A DNA stretch of 64,000 bases from contig NZ_MPTA01000005.1 in NCBI RefSeq assembly GCF_001939075.1, forward strand, positions 1 through 64,000, written 5' to 3'. Source of the stretch: Paenisporosarcina indica (lineage in GTDB: Bacteria; Bacillota; Bacilli; Bacillales_A; Planococcaceae). Below the pieces are notes generated by a model, which searched no databases, was not told the DNA's origin, and saw only the letters and a list, made by a program, of their open reading frames with translations. Of this stretch, positions 46,107 through 54,797 are shown piece after piece (position 1 is the stretch's first letter; each line of letters begins with the position of its first letter). The translations under genes and the position numbers were made by a program.

Positions 46107-46137
46107 TATAATACACGCTTCGGCTCTTTGTGGATGC
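46107..46137. repeat. 31-bp dispersed repeat, copy 1
   Basis: ATACACGCTTCGGC followed by TCTTTGTGGATGC; the same sequence recurs at 51706-51736 with two differences (tataatacac versus tatcatacac, and ggcTc versus ggcGc). Both copies lie just downstream of a gene and upstream of a terminator hairpin. Confidence 0.7.
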
Positions 46138-46161
46138 CTCTAAAAAGGCGCCTACGCTGAA

Positions 46162-46197
46162 AAATGCTGTTCCTAATAATAAGGGACAGCATTTTTT
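46162..46197 (+). terminator. Terminator of the yusW-like gene
   Basis: AATGCTGTTCC and GGGACAGCATT form a stem with a 9-base loop, followed by TTTTT. It is about 110 bases past the stop codon, with the dispersed repeat in between. Confidence 0.8.
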
Positions 46198-46438
46198 GTT
46201 GTCTATGTTAAAGAAGACTAATGAGATTGACTAAAATTGAAAGAGTGTATTTGCGCCTAGCAAGCTTCACCAGAAAGTATCAAATTTCCCATTGGTCGTT
46301 CTGCGTTCTCGAATTGCTTTATCTAGCGAAAAGCGCCAGCTCGCACCTAAGCTTCAGACCTTTCGTACGAAACAAAGATTCTCAAGACCCCTCATCTCTT
46401 ATACAATTAAGCTATTAAGAATTTGGAGGGCATACAAC

Positions 46439-47263
46439 ATGAGTGAGTTTGACCGCGTACAAGAAACAACCTCTTTTCAATCAGTGGAAACGCTGAAACA
46501 ACAATTACATACACTTGGAATCACGGCTGGTGACTCCATCATGATTCATTCATCCATCAAATCGATGGGCTGGATTGCCGGAGGTGCTAAAGCCGTGGTG
46601 GATGCATTACTAGAAACCATTACACCAGAAGGCACAATTGTCATGGCTGCACAATCAGCGGAGAACTCTGAGCCTTCTTACTGGATGATGCCACCTGTAC
46701 CTGGTGACTGGCATGAACCTATTCGTCAACATATGCCGGCCTATGACCCACACTTAACTCCACTACGTGGAATGGGAAAAATTGCGGAATGTTTTCATCG
46801 CCATCCGAAAACCATTCGCAGCTATCATCCTGTCCATAGTTTCATGGCATGGGGGAAAAATGCAGAAGAATGGATGAGAGAACATCCGTTGGAAGATTCT
46901 TTCGGAATGGGATCCCCGCTTGGGTCATTTTTTAATGAAAACGTCAAAATTGTATTGATTGGTGTGGGCTATGATTCTTGTACCGCACTGCATTTATCTG
47001 AGAACTTGCTGGAGACAAAAACCTTTATGAATCAGGGTGCAGCGATGTTGGTGGATGGCAAACGTCAATGGATTGAATACCAAACGGTTGATGTGGATTC
47101 CGATCGCTTCCCGGCACTTGGGGAAGCTTTTGAGAAAGCATATCCTGAAAACTCTTATGTTGGAAAATTAGGGCTAGCCGACTGCCGAATCATTCAAATG
47201 AAGCCGCTTATTGAGTTTGGAACAAATTGGCTTAAAGAAAATCTGATTGATGACGAAGAGTAG
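46439..47263 (+). CDS. Aminoglycoside N3-acetyltransferase family protein
   Basis: A 274-residue AAC(3)/YokD-like enzyme: SIMIHSSIKSMGWIAGGAKA in the acetyl-CoA region, LRGMGKIAE, HPVHSFMAWG (catalytic His) and FGMGSPLGSF. Full-length for this family. Chromosomal members in bacilli often do not confer strong aminoglycoside resistance, so the physiological substrate is unknown. Frame opens at 46292, but TTGGAGGG lies about 8 bases before the ATG at 46439. Confidence 0.87.
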   Translation: MSEFDRVQETTSFQSVETLKQQLHTLGITAGDSIMIHSSIKSMGWIAGGAKAVVDALLETITPEGTIVMAAQSAENSEPSYWMMPPVPGDWHEPIRQHMPAYDPHLTPLRGMGKIAECFHRHPKTIRSYHPVHSFMAWGKNAEEWMREHPLEDSFGMGSPLGSFFNENVKIVLIGVGYDSCTALHLSENLLETKTFMNQGAAMLVDGKRQWIEYQTVDVDSDRFPALGEAFEKAYPENSYVGKLGLADCRIIQMKPLIEFGTNWLKENLIDDEE

Positions 47264-47288
47264 AAGTTTTATTTTCTGCTATTGATTA

Positions 47289-47402
47289 TTGAACCTGCTT
47301 GTAGCACAAGGAATCTTTAATAATCATCTCGGTGATGTAGTCTCGATGCTAGATAAGTTAAATGTCGCTGATTACGCATTAATAGCTGGGGATAAAGAGT
47401 GA
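47289..47402 (+). pseudogene. C-terminal fragment of a lost gene
   Basis: The plus strand reads NLLVAQGIFNNHLGDVVSML then DKLNVADYALIAGDKE and a stop at 47402. It is 30-odd codons of clearly protein-like sequence without a start or ribosome binding site; a stop lies just upstream. A terminator follows at 47408. I take it as the tail of a deleted gene, family not recognised. Confidence 0.45.
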
Positions 47403-47407
47403 ATATA

Positions 47408-47452
47408 AAAATCCTGGTTACAAGAGAAACATGCTTCTTTTACCAGGATTTA
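47408..47452 (+). terminator. Terminator after the gene fragment
   Basis: AAATCCTGGT and ACCAGGATTT are perfect arms, loop with AAGAGA/TCTTTT pairing, followed by ATTATTATT. The rest of 47453-47610 shows nothing. Confidence 0.7.
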
Positions 47453-47610
47453 TTATTATGGCTATGTTATAGAGAGCTGGGGATATTGAATAACAAACGA
47501 AAGAGTGCATTTTCACAGGAGCGAGAAGCGTGAAATCCACAAGTATATGGTTTTCATAACTGATGTCACATACGAAACGTGTGGCTAGCGTAGCTTAATA
47601 AAGCATATTT

Positions 47611-48444
47611 CTAAAACCCAAAATAATTGCGAAGCAAATAAGAAATCCACTTACAATGAGGGTGATTTCGAATGTTTTTCAGTAACCCTTTCACGATTGC
47701 TGTACTTAAAGTAGGTTCCTGCAACTGTTGTTTTAAGAGTATTACCGATTCTTTTTCAATCGACTCTTCCATTTCTTCGATACTTTGTTCCATCAATTCA
47801 AGGATTTTCTCCTTCGTGACTTCTTCATTTGACGGATGCTCAACCATTTGGATCAATTCTTGAGAAATGAATGGGATGGTCGTATGTTTCGCAAGTACAT
47901 TTGTTTTTTCCACGAGCGATTTGGACAGTAAATCCAAATCCATCGGTATCTGTTGGAATAGGAACAACTGTGAATAAATACTGATAAAGCCTTTAATGCA
48001 ATAAACTAAATCATATTTTATCTGTTCGATCTCTTCCCCATATAAACGTTCGACCATTGACAAAATCGTTTTCTCGAACAATCTATCATAGGATTGCATT
48101 TTAACGATAAATTCCTTATTGAATGATTGCGATTGCTCTTTCATTAGAACTTTCGCGAAATCAGAGTGTTTACGGAACGAATTAAAGGTTGAATAGTAAA
48201 ATTCATAAAATAGCTTTTCATCATCTTCCACGTGTGTGACCACATAGTCAACGTCTGCGGTGAATTGCATCATGAAATGGTCGATCAATGCTAAAATCAA
48301 TTCATCCTTTGACTTGAAGGATAAGTAAAAAGCCCCTTTTGAAATACCGCAGTAATCTGTTATTTGTTGAACGGAAGTCGCTTCAAACCCTTTGTTCGCA
48401 AAGAGTTCCAACGATTTCTCCATAATTAGTTGTTTTTTCGCCAT
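47611..48444 (-). CDS. TetR-family repressor next to RND pump (YerO-like)
   Basis: A 277-residue regulator. The N-terminal helix-turn-helix reads FANKGFEATSVQQI then YCGISKGAFYLSFKSKDEL, a typical TetR domain; the helical C-terminal ligand domain is longer than usual. AGGAGCG precedes the ATG. It is divergent from the swrC-like pump, the same arrangement as yerO/swrC in B. subtilis. The overlapping promoters and one candidate operator between the genes argue that it represses the pump and itself. Confidence 0.88.
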   Translation of the reverse strand: MAKKQLIMEKSLELFANKGFEATSVQQITDYCGISKGAFYLSFKSKDELILALIDHFMMQFTADVDYVVTHVEDDEKLFYEFYYSTFNSFRKHSDFAKVLMKEQSQSFNKEFIVKMQSYDRLFEKTILSMVERLYGEEIEQIKYDLVYCIKGFISIYSQLFLFQQIPMDLDLLSKSLVEKTNVLAKHTTIPFISQELIQMVEHPSNEEVTKEKILELMEQSIEEMEESIEKESVILLKQQLQEPTLSTAIVKGLLKNIRNHPHCKWISYLLRNYFGF

Positions 48445-48471
48445 ACTTTTTATCGCTCCTAGTTCATATCA

Positions 48472-48524
48472 TTGACAATTGACTCGTTGGTCATTATTAT
48501 AAGTAAATGAGATAAATAAGTCAA
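48472..48524. promoter_or_regulatory. Overlapping face-to-face promoters with candidate TetR operator
   Basis: Plus strand: TTGACA (48472-48477), 17-base spacer, TATTAT (48495-48500), for the pump. Minus strand: TTGACT (48524..48519), 17-base spacer, TATAAT (48501..48496), for tetR. The two -10 elements overlap. TGACTCGTTGGTCA (48480-48493, arms TGAC/GTCA) lies in the pump spacer and over the tetR start region. Confidence 0.75.
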
Positions 48525-48542
48525 TTAGGGGTAGGTGTAATA

Positions 48543-51500
48543 GTGAAGGGTTTAGTAAATTTTGTCCTGCATAATAAATTAGCAGTTTGGTTACTTACAA
48601 TTATCATTACTGTTTCAGGTATTTATTCAGGTACACGTATGAACATGGAAACAATTCCAGATATTTCGATCCCATACTTAATGGTAATGGATGTATATCC
48701 AGGAGCAACACCTGAAAAAGTAATGGAAGAGGTATCCATGCCTTTAGAGAAAGCAGCAGAAAATCTTGAAGGTGTGAAATCCGTATTTTCAAATTCATAT
48801 TCAAACATGGCAAATCTTCAAATTGAATACGATTACGGTGTAGATATGGCCGAGGCAAAACGCGCATTGGATTCCGCATTGGAAGCAGTGACTTTGCCAG
48901 AGGGCGCACAAGCACCGACAGTAACGGCAATTAGCATGAACATGATGCCAGTTGTTGCACTAAGTGTAAGTAGTTCAACAGAAGAGATTGTTGACTTAAC
49001 GTCAACGGTATCGGACATTCTACTTCCAAAAATCGAAAAAATCGACGGGGTTGCTTCTGCAACGATTGCAGGTCAACATATCGAAGAAGTGCTGCTTACT
49101 TATAATGAAGCAAAAATGGTTGAACTTGGTTTAACAGAAGATACAGTCAAACAAATGATCCAAGCAAGTGACCTAGCGGTTTCATTAGGTCTTTACGAAT
49201 TCGAAGAAGGTGAACAAGCTGTTGCAGTAGACGGCAAGTTCATGACAGCGGATGAATTAAAGGAAATGCTTATTCCTGTAACTCCATCAGCAACACAAAC
49301 ATCACCTTTTGTGAAACTTAGCGAGATTGCTACCATCGAAGAAGTTGGTAAAGTACAATCGGTTTCCCGTACAAATGGTAAAGATGCCATTTCAATTCAA
49401 ATTGTTAAAGGACAGCAAGCCAACACGGTTGATGTTGTAAATAGTGTGAAAGAATTAATTGAAGAAGAACAGGCAAATATCGATGGTCTTATAATTGATG
49501 TATCACTTGACCAGGGTGCTCCAATTGAAAAATCGGTAACAACGATGATTGAAAAAGCCTTATTTGGTGGTCTGATTGCCGTGTTGATTATTCTGCTCTT
49601 CCTACGTAGTTTTAAATCAACTATTATTTCAATCGTCTCTATTCCAGTATCGATTTTCATGGCATTGCTGCTATTGAACTGGATGGATATTACGCTCAAT
49701 ATTATGACTCTCGGTGCGATTACAGTTGCCATTGGTCGTGTTATCGATGACTCGATTGTCGTAGTAGAGAATATTTATCGACGCATGCATTTAAAAGATG
49801 AGAAGTTAACAGGTCGTGCACTTGTACGTGAAGCGACAATTGAAATGTTCAAACCTATTCTGTCATCAACATTAGTAACGGTTGCGGTATTCGCACCACT
49901 TATCTTCGTTGGTGGGATGGTCGGCGAGCTATTCATGCCGTTTGCATTGACTATGACCTTTGCACTTGTGGCATCATTGATTGTTGCCATTACAATCGTT
50001 CCTGCATTATCTCACTTCTTATTCAAGAAGAAGTTATACAGTGAAAAAACTGCAAGCAGTCACAAAGAGACTGGTAAATTATCCAATTGGTATAAACGGA
50101 TCCTTGAATGGACACTTAACCATAAAGTCATTACTTCTATCATCTCTATTGCTTTATTAGTTGGTAGTTTAGCGTTAACACCTTTAATCGGATTCAGCTT
50201 CATGGGTAGTGAAGAAGAGAAAGTGATGTACTTGACTTATACACCTGAAGCCGGCGAGCTAATGGAAGATACATTAGCAAACATTGAAGTCGTGGAAGAA
50301 GAAATGCTGAAACGTGATGATATTGACATTGTACAATTATCTGTCACTGAAAGTGGCGATCAAATGACAGCGATGATGGGCGGCGGAGGCGGCGGTGCAT
50401 TAATGTACCTCATCTTCGATCCAGAAATGGATGACTTCCCTGCAGCTCGTACGGAAATTGAAGAATATGCGTTCAACCTTGGTCAAACAGGCGAGTGGAA
50501 GAGCCAGAACTTTGCTCCTACGTCGATGTCTACAAATGAAGTCAGCTACACATTCTACAGTGAAGATTTAGATAAACTAGGTGAAGCTGTAACAATGGTC
50601 GAAGACGTTATGAGTAAAAATGACGGCTTGGAAAAAGTTTCTTCAAGTACAGAGGATGCATACGTTGAGTATACTTTCAACGTAGAACAAGATGAATTAT
50701 TGCAGTATGGTTTAACAACAGGTCAAATCGTTATGATGTTAAACCCAACAGCAACACAAGACGTATTGACGACGGTTGAAAAAGACGGAGACACATTAGA
50801 TGTCATCGTTCAGCAAGAAAAAGCTGCACAACCAAAATCAATCGATGATATCCTGGCAACAGAAGTACCGACAGCACTTGGTACGACAATGCCACTTTCT
50901 GAACTGGTTACAGTTAAAGAAGGTACTACATTAAATACACTTGCACGTAGTAAAGGCGAATACTATGCAAGCGTTTCAGGAACAATACTTGGTGATGACA
51001 TTTCAAAAGCAACTTCTGAAGTAGATGAAGCAATTGATAAACTAGATTTACCTAAAGGGGTTACAGTCGACACAGCCGGTGTAGCTGCAGATATGACGGA
51101 AACATTTACACAACTTGGTTTGGCTATGCTTGCAGCAATCGCAATCGTGTACTTCATCCTCGTTGTCACATTCCGTGAAGGTGTCGCACCATTTGCGATC
51201 CTGTTCTCGTTACCATTCGCGGTAATTGGTTCGTTTGTTGGTTTGTTAATCGCTGGTGAAACCATTTCTGTATCTGTCATGATGGGTCTATTGATGTTGA
51301 TTGGTATCGTTGTAACGAATGCCATTGTACTGGTAGATCGCATTATCCATATGGAACGTGATGGAATGACGATGCGTGAAGCTATTCTGGAAGCCGGTGC
51401 AACTCGTCTTCGTCCCATCCTAATGACGGCAATCGCAACGATCGGTGCGTTAATCCCATTAGCAATTGGCTCAGGCGGTGGCGGTTTAATCTCGAAAGGT

Positions 51501-51626
51501 TTAGGTATTACAGTAATCGGTGGTTTAACAAGTTCAACATTATTAACGTTAATTGTTGTACCAATCGTATATGAGATCTTATCTAAGATTTTCAAGAAAA
51601 ATCGTAAAGAAGTAGAAGAAAACTAA
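48543..51626 (+). CDS. swrC: RND-family efflux permease (SwrC/HAE1-like)
   Basis: A 1027-residue pump with twelve membrane segments and two large extracytoplasmic domains in the AcrB layout: N-terminal segment (LNKLAVWLLTIIITVSGIYSG, roughly), PGATPEKVMEEVSMPLE porter domain, GRVIDDSIVVVENIYRRM in TM4 with the proton-relay aspartate pair, and a matching TM10 region GIVVTNAIVLVDRIIHM. SwrC exports surfactin-type lipopeptides and other amphiphiles in B. subtilis. GTG start at 48543 with AGGGGTAGG upstream. A low-complexity MMGGGGGG stretch is at about residue 615. Confidence 0.92.
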   Translation: MKGLVNFVLHNKLAVWLLTIIITVSGIYSGTRMNMETIPDISIPYLMVMDVYPGATPEKVMEEVSMPLEKAAENLEGVKSVFSNSYSNMANLQIEYDYGVDMAEAKRALDSALEAVTLPEGAQAPTVTAISMNMMPVVALSVSSSTEEIVDLTSTVSDILLPKIEKIDGVASATIAGQHIEEVLLTYNEAKMVELGLTEDTVKQMIQASDLAVSLGLYEFEEGEQAVAVDGKFMTADELKEMLIPVTPSATQTSPFVKLSEIATIEEVGKVQSVSRTNGKDAISIQIVKGQQANTVDVVNSVKELIEEEQANIDGLIIDVSLDQGAPIEKSVTTMIEKALFGGLIAVLIILLFLRSFKSTIISIVSIPVSIFMALLLLNWMDITLNIMTLGAITVAIGRVIDDSIVVVENIYRRMHLKDEKLTGRALVREATIEMFKPILSSTLVTVAVFAPLIFVGGMVGELFMPFALTMTFALVASLIVAITIVPALSHFLFKKKLYSEKTASSHKETGKLSNWYKRILEWTLNHKVITSIISIALLVGSLALTPLIGFSFMGSEEEKVMYLTYTPEAGELMEDTLANIEVVEEEMLKRDDIDIVQLSVTESGDQMTAMMGGGGGGALMYLIFDPEMDDFPAARTEIEEYAFNLGQTGEWKSQNFAPTSMSTNEVSYTFYSEDLDKLGEAVTMVEDVMSKNDGLEKVSSSTEDAYVEYTFNVEQDELLQYGLTTGQIVMMLNPTATQDVLTTVEKDGDTLDVIVQQEKAAQPKSIDDILATEVPTALGTTMPLSELVTVKEGTTLNTLARSKGEYYASVSGTILGDDISKATSEVDEAIDKLDLPKGVTVDTAGVAADMTETFTQLGLAMLAAIAIVYFILVVTFREGVAPFAILFSLPFAVIGSFVGLLIAGETISVSVMMGLLMLIGIVVTNAIVLVDRIIHMERDGMTMREAILEAGATRLRPILMTAIATIGALIPLAIGSGGGGLISKGLGITVIGGLTSSTLLTLIVVPIVYEILSKIFKKNRKEVEEN

Positions 51627-51705
51627 TTGATTGGTCCATAGATGGGACGCCATCTTGTAGGGCTAATGAAAAAATGCACCATTATCGACTGGAATAAGTA
51701 TTCAC

Positions 51706-51736
51706 TATCATACACGCTTCGGCGCTTTGTGGATGC
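51706..51736. repeat. 31-bp dispersed repeat, copy 2
   Basis: Second copy of the element at 46107-46137, 29 of 31 bases the same, again shortly downstream of a gene and upstream of a hairpin. Confidence 0.7.
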
Positions 51737-51785
51737 TACCTAGGAATATTGATTACCTCAAATATCTGTACAGTGTATACAAATA

Positions 51786-51830
51786 ACAAGCGAGCCTTTC
51801 CTCGGTTTTATCGAGGAAAGGCTCGCTTGT
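51786..51830 (+). terminator. Very strong hairpin after swrC
   Basis: A perfect 19-base stem (51786-51804 with 51812-51830; arms begin ACAAGCGAGCC and end GGCTCGCTTGT) with a 7-base loop. Few T residues follow. The rest of 51627-51937 shows only the dispersed repeat. Confidence 0.8.
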
Positions 51831-51937
51831 TTAAAATGAAAGGGCTTCTTCAGTTGCCTCCCTCTTGTAGGGTTTATTATAGCAACCTAGGTGATGAGTG
51901 TTCGCACTTAATAATTTAAAGTTAAAATAAGTACCCG

Positions 51938-52084
51938 TTAATTAAACATTTTAAATGCTATAGTAATTAGATAAAAAGGAACCCCAACGATTAACATCCC
52001 TGCAAAAAGATAACATACACTTTTTGTAATAAACTTAATGAAATCATAGATTGCCCCAGTTAAATCGTCAATAAACCTTGCCAA
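51938..52084 (-). CDS. Small membrane protein, 48 residues
   Basis: A TTG at 52084 with GGAGTGATTAG 6-10 bases upstream opens a 48-codon frame. The protein has an amphipathic N-terminus (MARFIDDLTGAIYDFIKF), a hydrophobic span (CYLFAGMLIVGVPFYLITI) and a basic tail. No homologue recognised. It lies 59 bases from the VOC gene on the same strand and could share its transcript. It is too short for most gene finders. Confidence 0.6.
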   Translation of the reverse strand: MARFIDDLTGAIYDFIKFITKSVCYLFAGMLIVGVPFYLITIAFKMFN

Positions 52085-52143
52085 TACTAATCACTCCATT
52101 ACTATCCGTTACTTAATGGAACGGAGTTTTACCTACTTTATTA

Positions 52144-52527
52144 TTACTTCCCTTTTTCCATGACTGCAAAGTAATTGTCTTCACTATCAGCAAAGTTAAA
52201 TACTCGACCAGAAGGAATATCTACAATATCTCCGACTGTGATTTTTTTATTTAATAAGTCACCATGTAATTGATCGAGATTTTCTGTAAAAAACATCAAA
52301 GAAGGAGTTCCAAGATTTAGTTTTGGCTCCATTTTAGCAATTAGTTCCTTATCATGGAGTATAAAACTTGTTTCAGCATCCTTGGTTGGAGCAATTTCAA
52401 ACCATTTCATTCCTTGACCATTATCTTCTTTGGAAATTACACTAAACCCCATTATTTCTGTCCAAAAATTAACTGCTTCTGCTTGGTTTTGTACATACAA
52501 CATAATTTGTCCGATTTTACTAATCAT
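52144..52527 (-). CDS. VOC-family (glyoxalase/bleomycin-resistance fold) protein
   Basis: A 127-residue protein with the two beta-alpha-beta-beta-beta units of the VOC superfamily: ISKIGQIMLYVQNQAEAVNF and FWTEIMGFSV, then ETSFILHD and TPSLMFFTENLD, and the terminal ADSEDNYFAVMEKG. Metal ligands are not obvious. AAGGAGTG lies about 9 bases before the ATG at 52527, although the frame runs to 52569. Substrate unknown. Confidence 0.8.
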   Translation of the reverse strand: MISKIGQIMLYVQNQAEAVNFWTEIMGFSVISKEDNGQGMKWFEIAPTKDAETSFILHDKELIAKMEPKLNLGTPSLMFFTENLDQLHGDLLNKKITVGDIVDIPSGRVFNFADSEDNYFAVMEKGK

Positions 52528-52682
52528 CAATTCCACTCCTTCTTCTAGTGATATTAATTTCCACTTCAATAAGATGATACCATTTGATTGGTACGATACC
52601 TAAGTTAGTATCGGATATCCCCTTATTTTTTCATGAAGGAATTCTGCAGTCCGGCGCTTTTCACTCCCCCGCCAGTTTTTTA

Positions 52683-54185
52683 TCAAGGTGTTTTCTTTGA
52701 ATTTGTAATCGCTGTTGCCATTCGATCTAAAACTGGAACGGTACTCGATTTCGTATTTTGAGTGAGTATCGTGAAAATAAGCAGTTCCCCGTCTTTCGTT
52801 GTGGCGTAGCCTGCTAAAGCACTGACATGGTCCAGGCCACCAGTTTTGGCAATGACATTTCCTTTCGCCGGAGCTGTTTTCATTCTTGTTCTTAACGTCC
52901 CCCCTACAAATCTGTCAGCTCCACCGGCGATTGGAAGTCCTTTTAGGAATGAACCATACCAAGGTTCTGATCGTACATGTTGGAGCAACTTAGATATTTG
53001 GCTGGATGATATTTTATTGTCATGAGACATTCCTGAGGCATCTTCAAAAGTCCATTGGTTCAAATCCAACCCAACAGATTCAGCGTATTCTCTCATCACC
53101 ATTAATCCAGCATCCCAACTACCTTCACCGTATTTCACTTTCCCCATTTCTTTCGCCAAAACTTCAGCATGTGTATTGTTGCTTAACTTTAAAAATGGAA
53201 CCATTAACTGTCTCAATGTCATGGATTCCTTAGAAGCCAAAACGCGAGCGTCAGTTGGTGTTTTACCACGCACTACTTTAGAAGAGGACGACAAACTGAT
53301 CCCTTTAGACGCCAGTGATTTTTTGAAAACGTCCAACGCATACGCGGTTGGATTCGATACTGAGATCCATTCTTTCTTTCCTGCTGATCCTAGCGGTGAA
53401 TTGCCAGTAATCACAATGTTATTTGTGCCAACTTGTCTTGTGATTTTTAACGTATTTGCATATCCTTTTGGAACGGTTTTCGAGCGATTGATCACTCTCA
53501 CCACACTGGTAGCAGGAGTAAGCGTTATCTTTGAAGTTTGTCCATTTACTGTCGGTTTCGCTTCGACGATTACAGATCCAGCATCATAATCGGTATTTGG
53601 TGAAATCGTCAACGCCGAAATTTGAGCTGCATAATAGTAGGGTTCGTCCTCTTTTGAGATATCCGGGGACAATCGATCTGCGTCAAACCACGTGTCATCT
53701 CCCACCAGGTTACCTGATAGTTTTTTGATTCCTTTTTTGGCCAATGTCGAGGCAAAGTTATCAAAATCCTTTTTTAACAAGGTCGGATCACCTTGTCCAC
53801 GTAAATACAGGTTGCCATTTAGTGTGCCATTGGCCATTACCCCGTTCGCTAAAACATCTGTTGAAAAACGATAATTTTCTCCCAGGATTTCCAATGCTGC
53901 AGAGGCAGTAAGGATTTTTAATGTTGAGGCAGGAGTAATGACTTTATCCGCATTATATTGATAGACAATTTCTCCGGAAGTTGCTTTTCTGATGGTCACA
54001 CTACTAGAGGCAGCTTTCATTCTACTATCACTCATTATGCTATTTATCGAATTTTGTAAGTTCGTGTATGATGATAGTGACGATGCTGCATGAGTGGTTG
54101 AAGCTTCTGTAATAGGGGTACTAACTGCTCCACTAAACAGGAAAATGGTTGCTAGACTGATGAATAATCTTTCTTTAATTCTCAC
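52683..54185 (-). CDS. dacC: D-alanyl-D-alanine carboxypeptidase/endopeptidase, S13 family
   Basis: A 500-residue secreted penicillin-binding protein. Signal peptide (about 1-30) then SxxK as STLK (87-90), a large inserted domain, SxN as SNN (in LKLSNNTHAEVLAKEMG) and KTGG near the C-terminus. It trims or cuts peptidoglycan cross-links. GTG start at 54185 with a strong GGGAGG upstream. Length and motif order fit DacC/PBP4a of B. subtilis. No gene shares its transcript. Confidence 0.92.
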   Translation of the reverse strand: MRIKERLFISLATIFLFSGAVSTPITEASTTHAASSLSSYTNLQNSINSIMSDSRMKAASSSVTIRKATSGEIVYQYNADKVITPASTLKILTASAALEILGENYRFSTDVLANGVMANGTLNGNLYLRGQGDPTLLKKDFDNFASTLAKKGIKKLSGNLVGDDTWFDADRLSPDISKEDEPYYYAAQISALTISPNTDYDAGSVIVEAKPTVNGQTSKITLTPATSVVRVINRSKTVPKGYANTLKITRQVGTNNIVITGNSPLGSAGKKEWISVSNPTAYALDVFKKSLASKGISLSSSSKVVRGKTPTDARVLASKESMTLRQLMVPFLKLSNNTHAEVLAKEMGKVKYGEGSWDAGLMVMREYAESVGLDLNQWTFEDASGMSHDNKISSSQISKLLQHVRSEPWYGSFLKGLPIAGGADRFVGGTLRTRMKTAPAKGNVIAKTGGLDHVSALAGYATTKDGELLIFTILTQNTKSSTVPVLDRMATAITNSKKTP

Positions 54186-54339
54186 TTTCTACCTCCCAAG
54201 GTAAATAATATATTAGTAGTTTAGCATGCCGTTTTCTGATAATACCGTCTATTTAGGACTATAAATAAAAACCGTTCAAATTGCCTACCGATTTCCTCTT
54301 ATATTTCGCTATGATCCGAGAAAAAATAGACAAAAAAAA

Positions 54340-54361
54340 CAGAAGCACTAAGATGCTTCTG
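54340..54361 (-). terminator. Orphan leftward terminator upstream of dacC
   Basis: CAGAAGCA and TGCTTCTG arms with a 6-base loop, followed on the minus strand by eight T residues. No intact leftward gene lies before it; the nearest candidate is the 40-codon frame at 54348-54470. Confidence 0.7.
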
Positions 54362-54470
54362 CATAATGTTGGTCAAGCCATTTGGCAGTAGGTAGGATGC
54401 TTTTTGAAATAAAATACGTCAGCAAGTTATTTGTAATAACTAAGATGCATCCTGAACTGACATTTCTCAA
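54348..54470 (-). other. Short frame, possible remnant of a lost leftward gene
   Basis: A frame of 40 codons (TTG at 54470) ending in SKSILPTAKWLDQHYAEAS runs into the terminator at 54340-54361. No ribosome binding site is obvious. Its end inside a good terminator suggests the tail of a former gene. The rest of 54186-54797, about 490 bases, shows nothing else recognisable. Confidence 0.35.
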
Positions 54471-54797
54471 AATCAAAAATGTTTTTTAAAACTGTTCATT
54501 AATATCCATTTTAAAAACGTATATAAGTCCGATTCTCAGGAGCATCTCAACAAGAAAAAGTGCTGAACAGGTATAAGGATCATAGCAATATTGGATACGA
54601 GTAGCGTTTTCAAATCGCCATTGGCTCCAGCACCACTCCTAATGACTTGTAGCGTAATCCATTCTTCTTAACAATCCCTAAATTAATAATTAAATTTTTC
54701 TTGAATCACTAGTACTGCTAAATAAATTTCATCTATAACTAGTAAATTTCTCATTTTCGTTCATCCTAATACAATCACTATTCTGGAGGAATGAAAA

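Larger units (their letters stand above)
46055..46438. other. Intergenic region between yusW-like and aac(3)-like genes
   Basis: About 380 bases. It contains a 31-bp dispersed repeat (46107-46137), a terminator (46162-46197) and a stretch of ordinary sequence with no coding frame having a ribosome binding site before the ATG at 46439. Confidence 0.45.

Noticed and set aside
46439-47263. Claim of aminoglycoside resistance
   Set aside because: Family membership only; chromosomal AAC(3)-like proteins in bacilli need not inactivate drugs.
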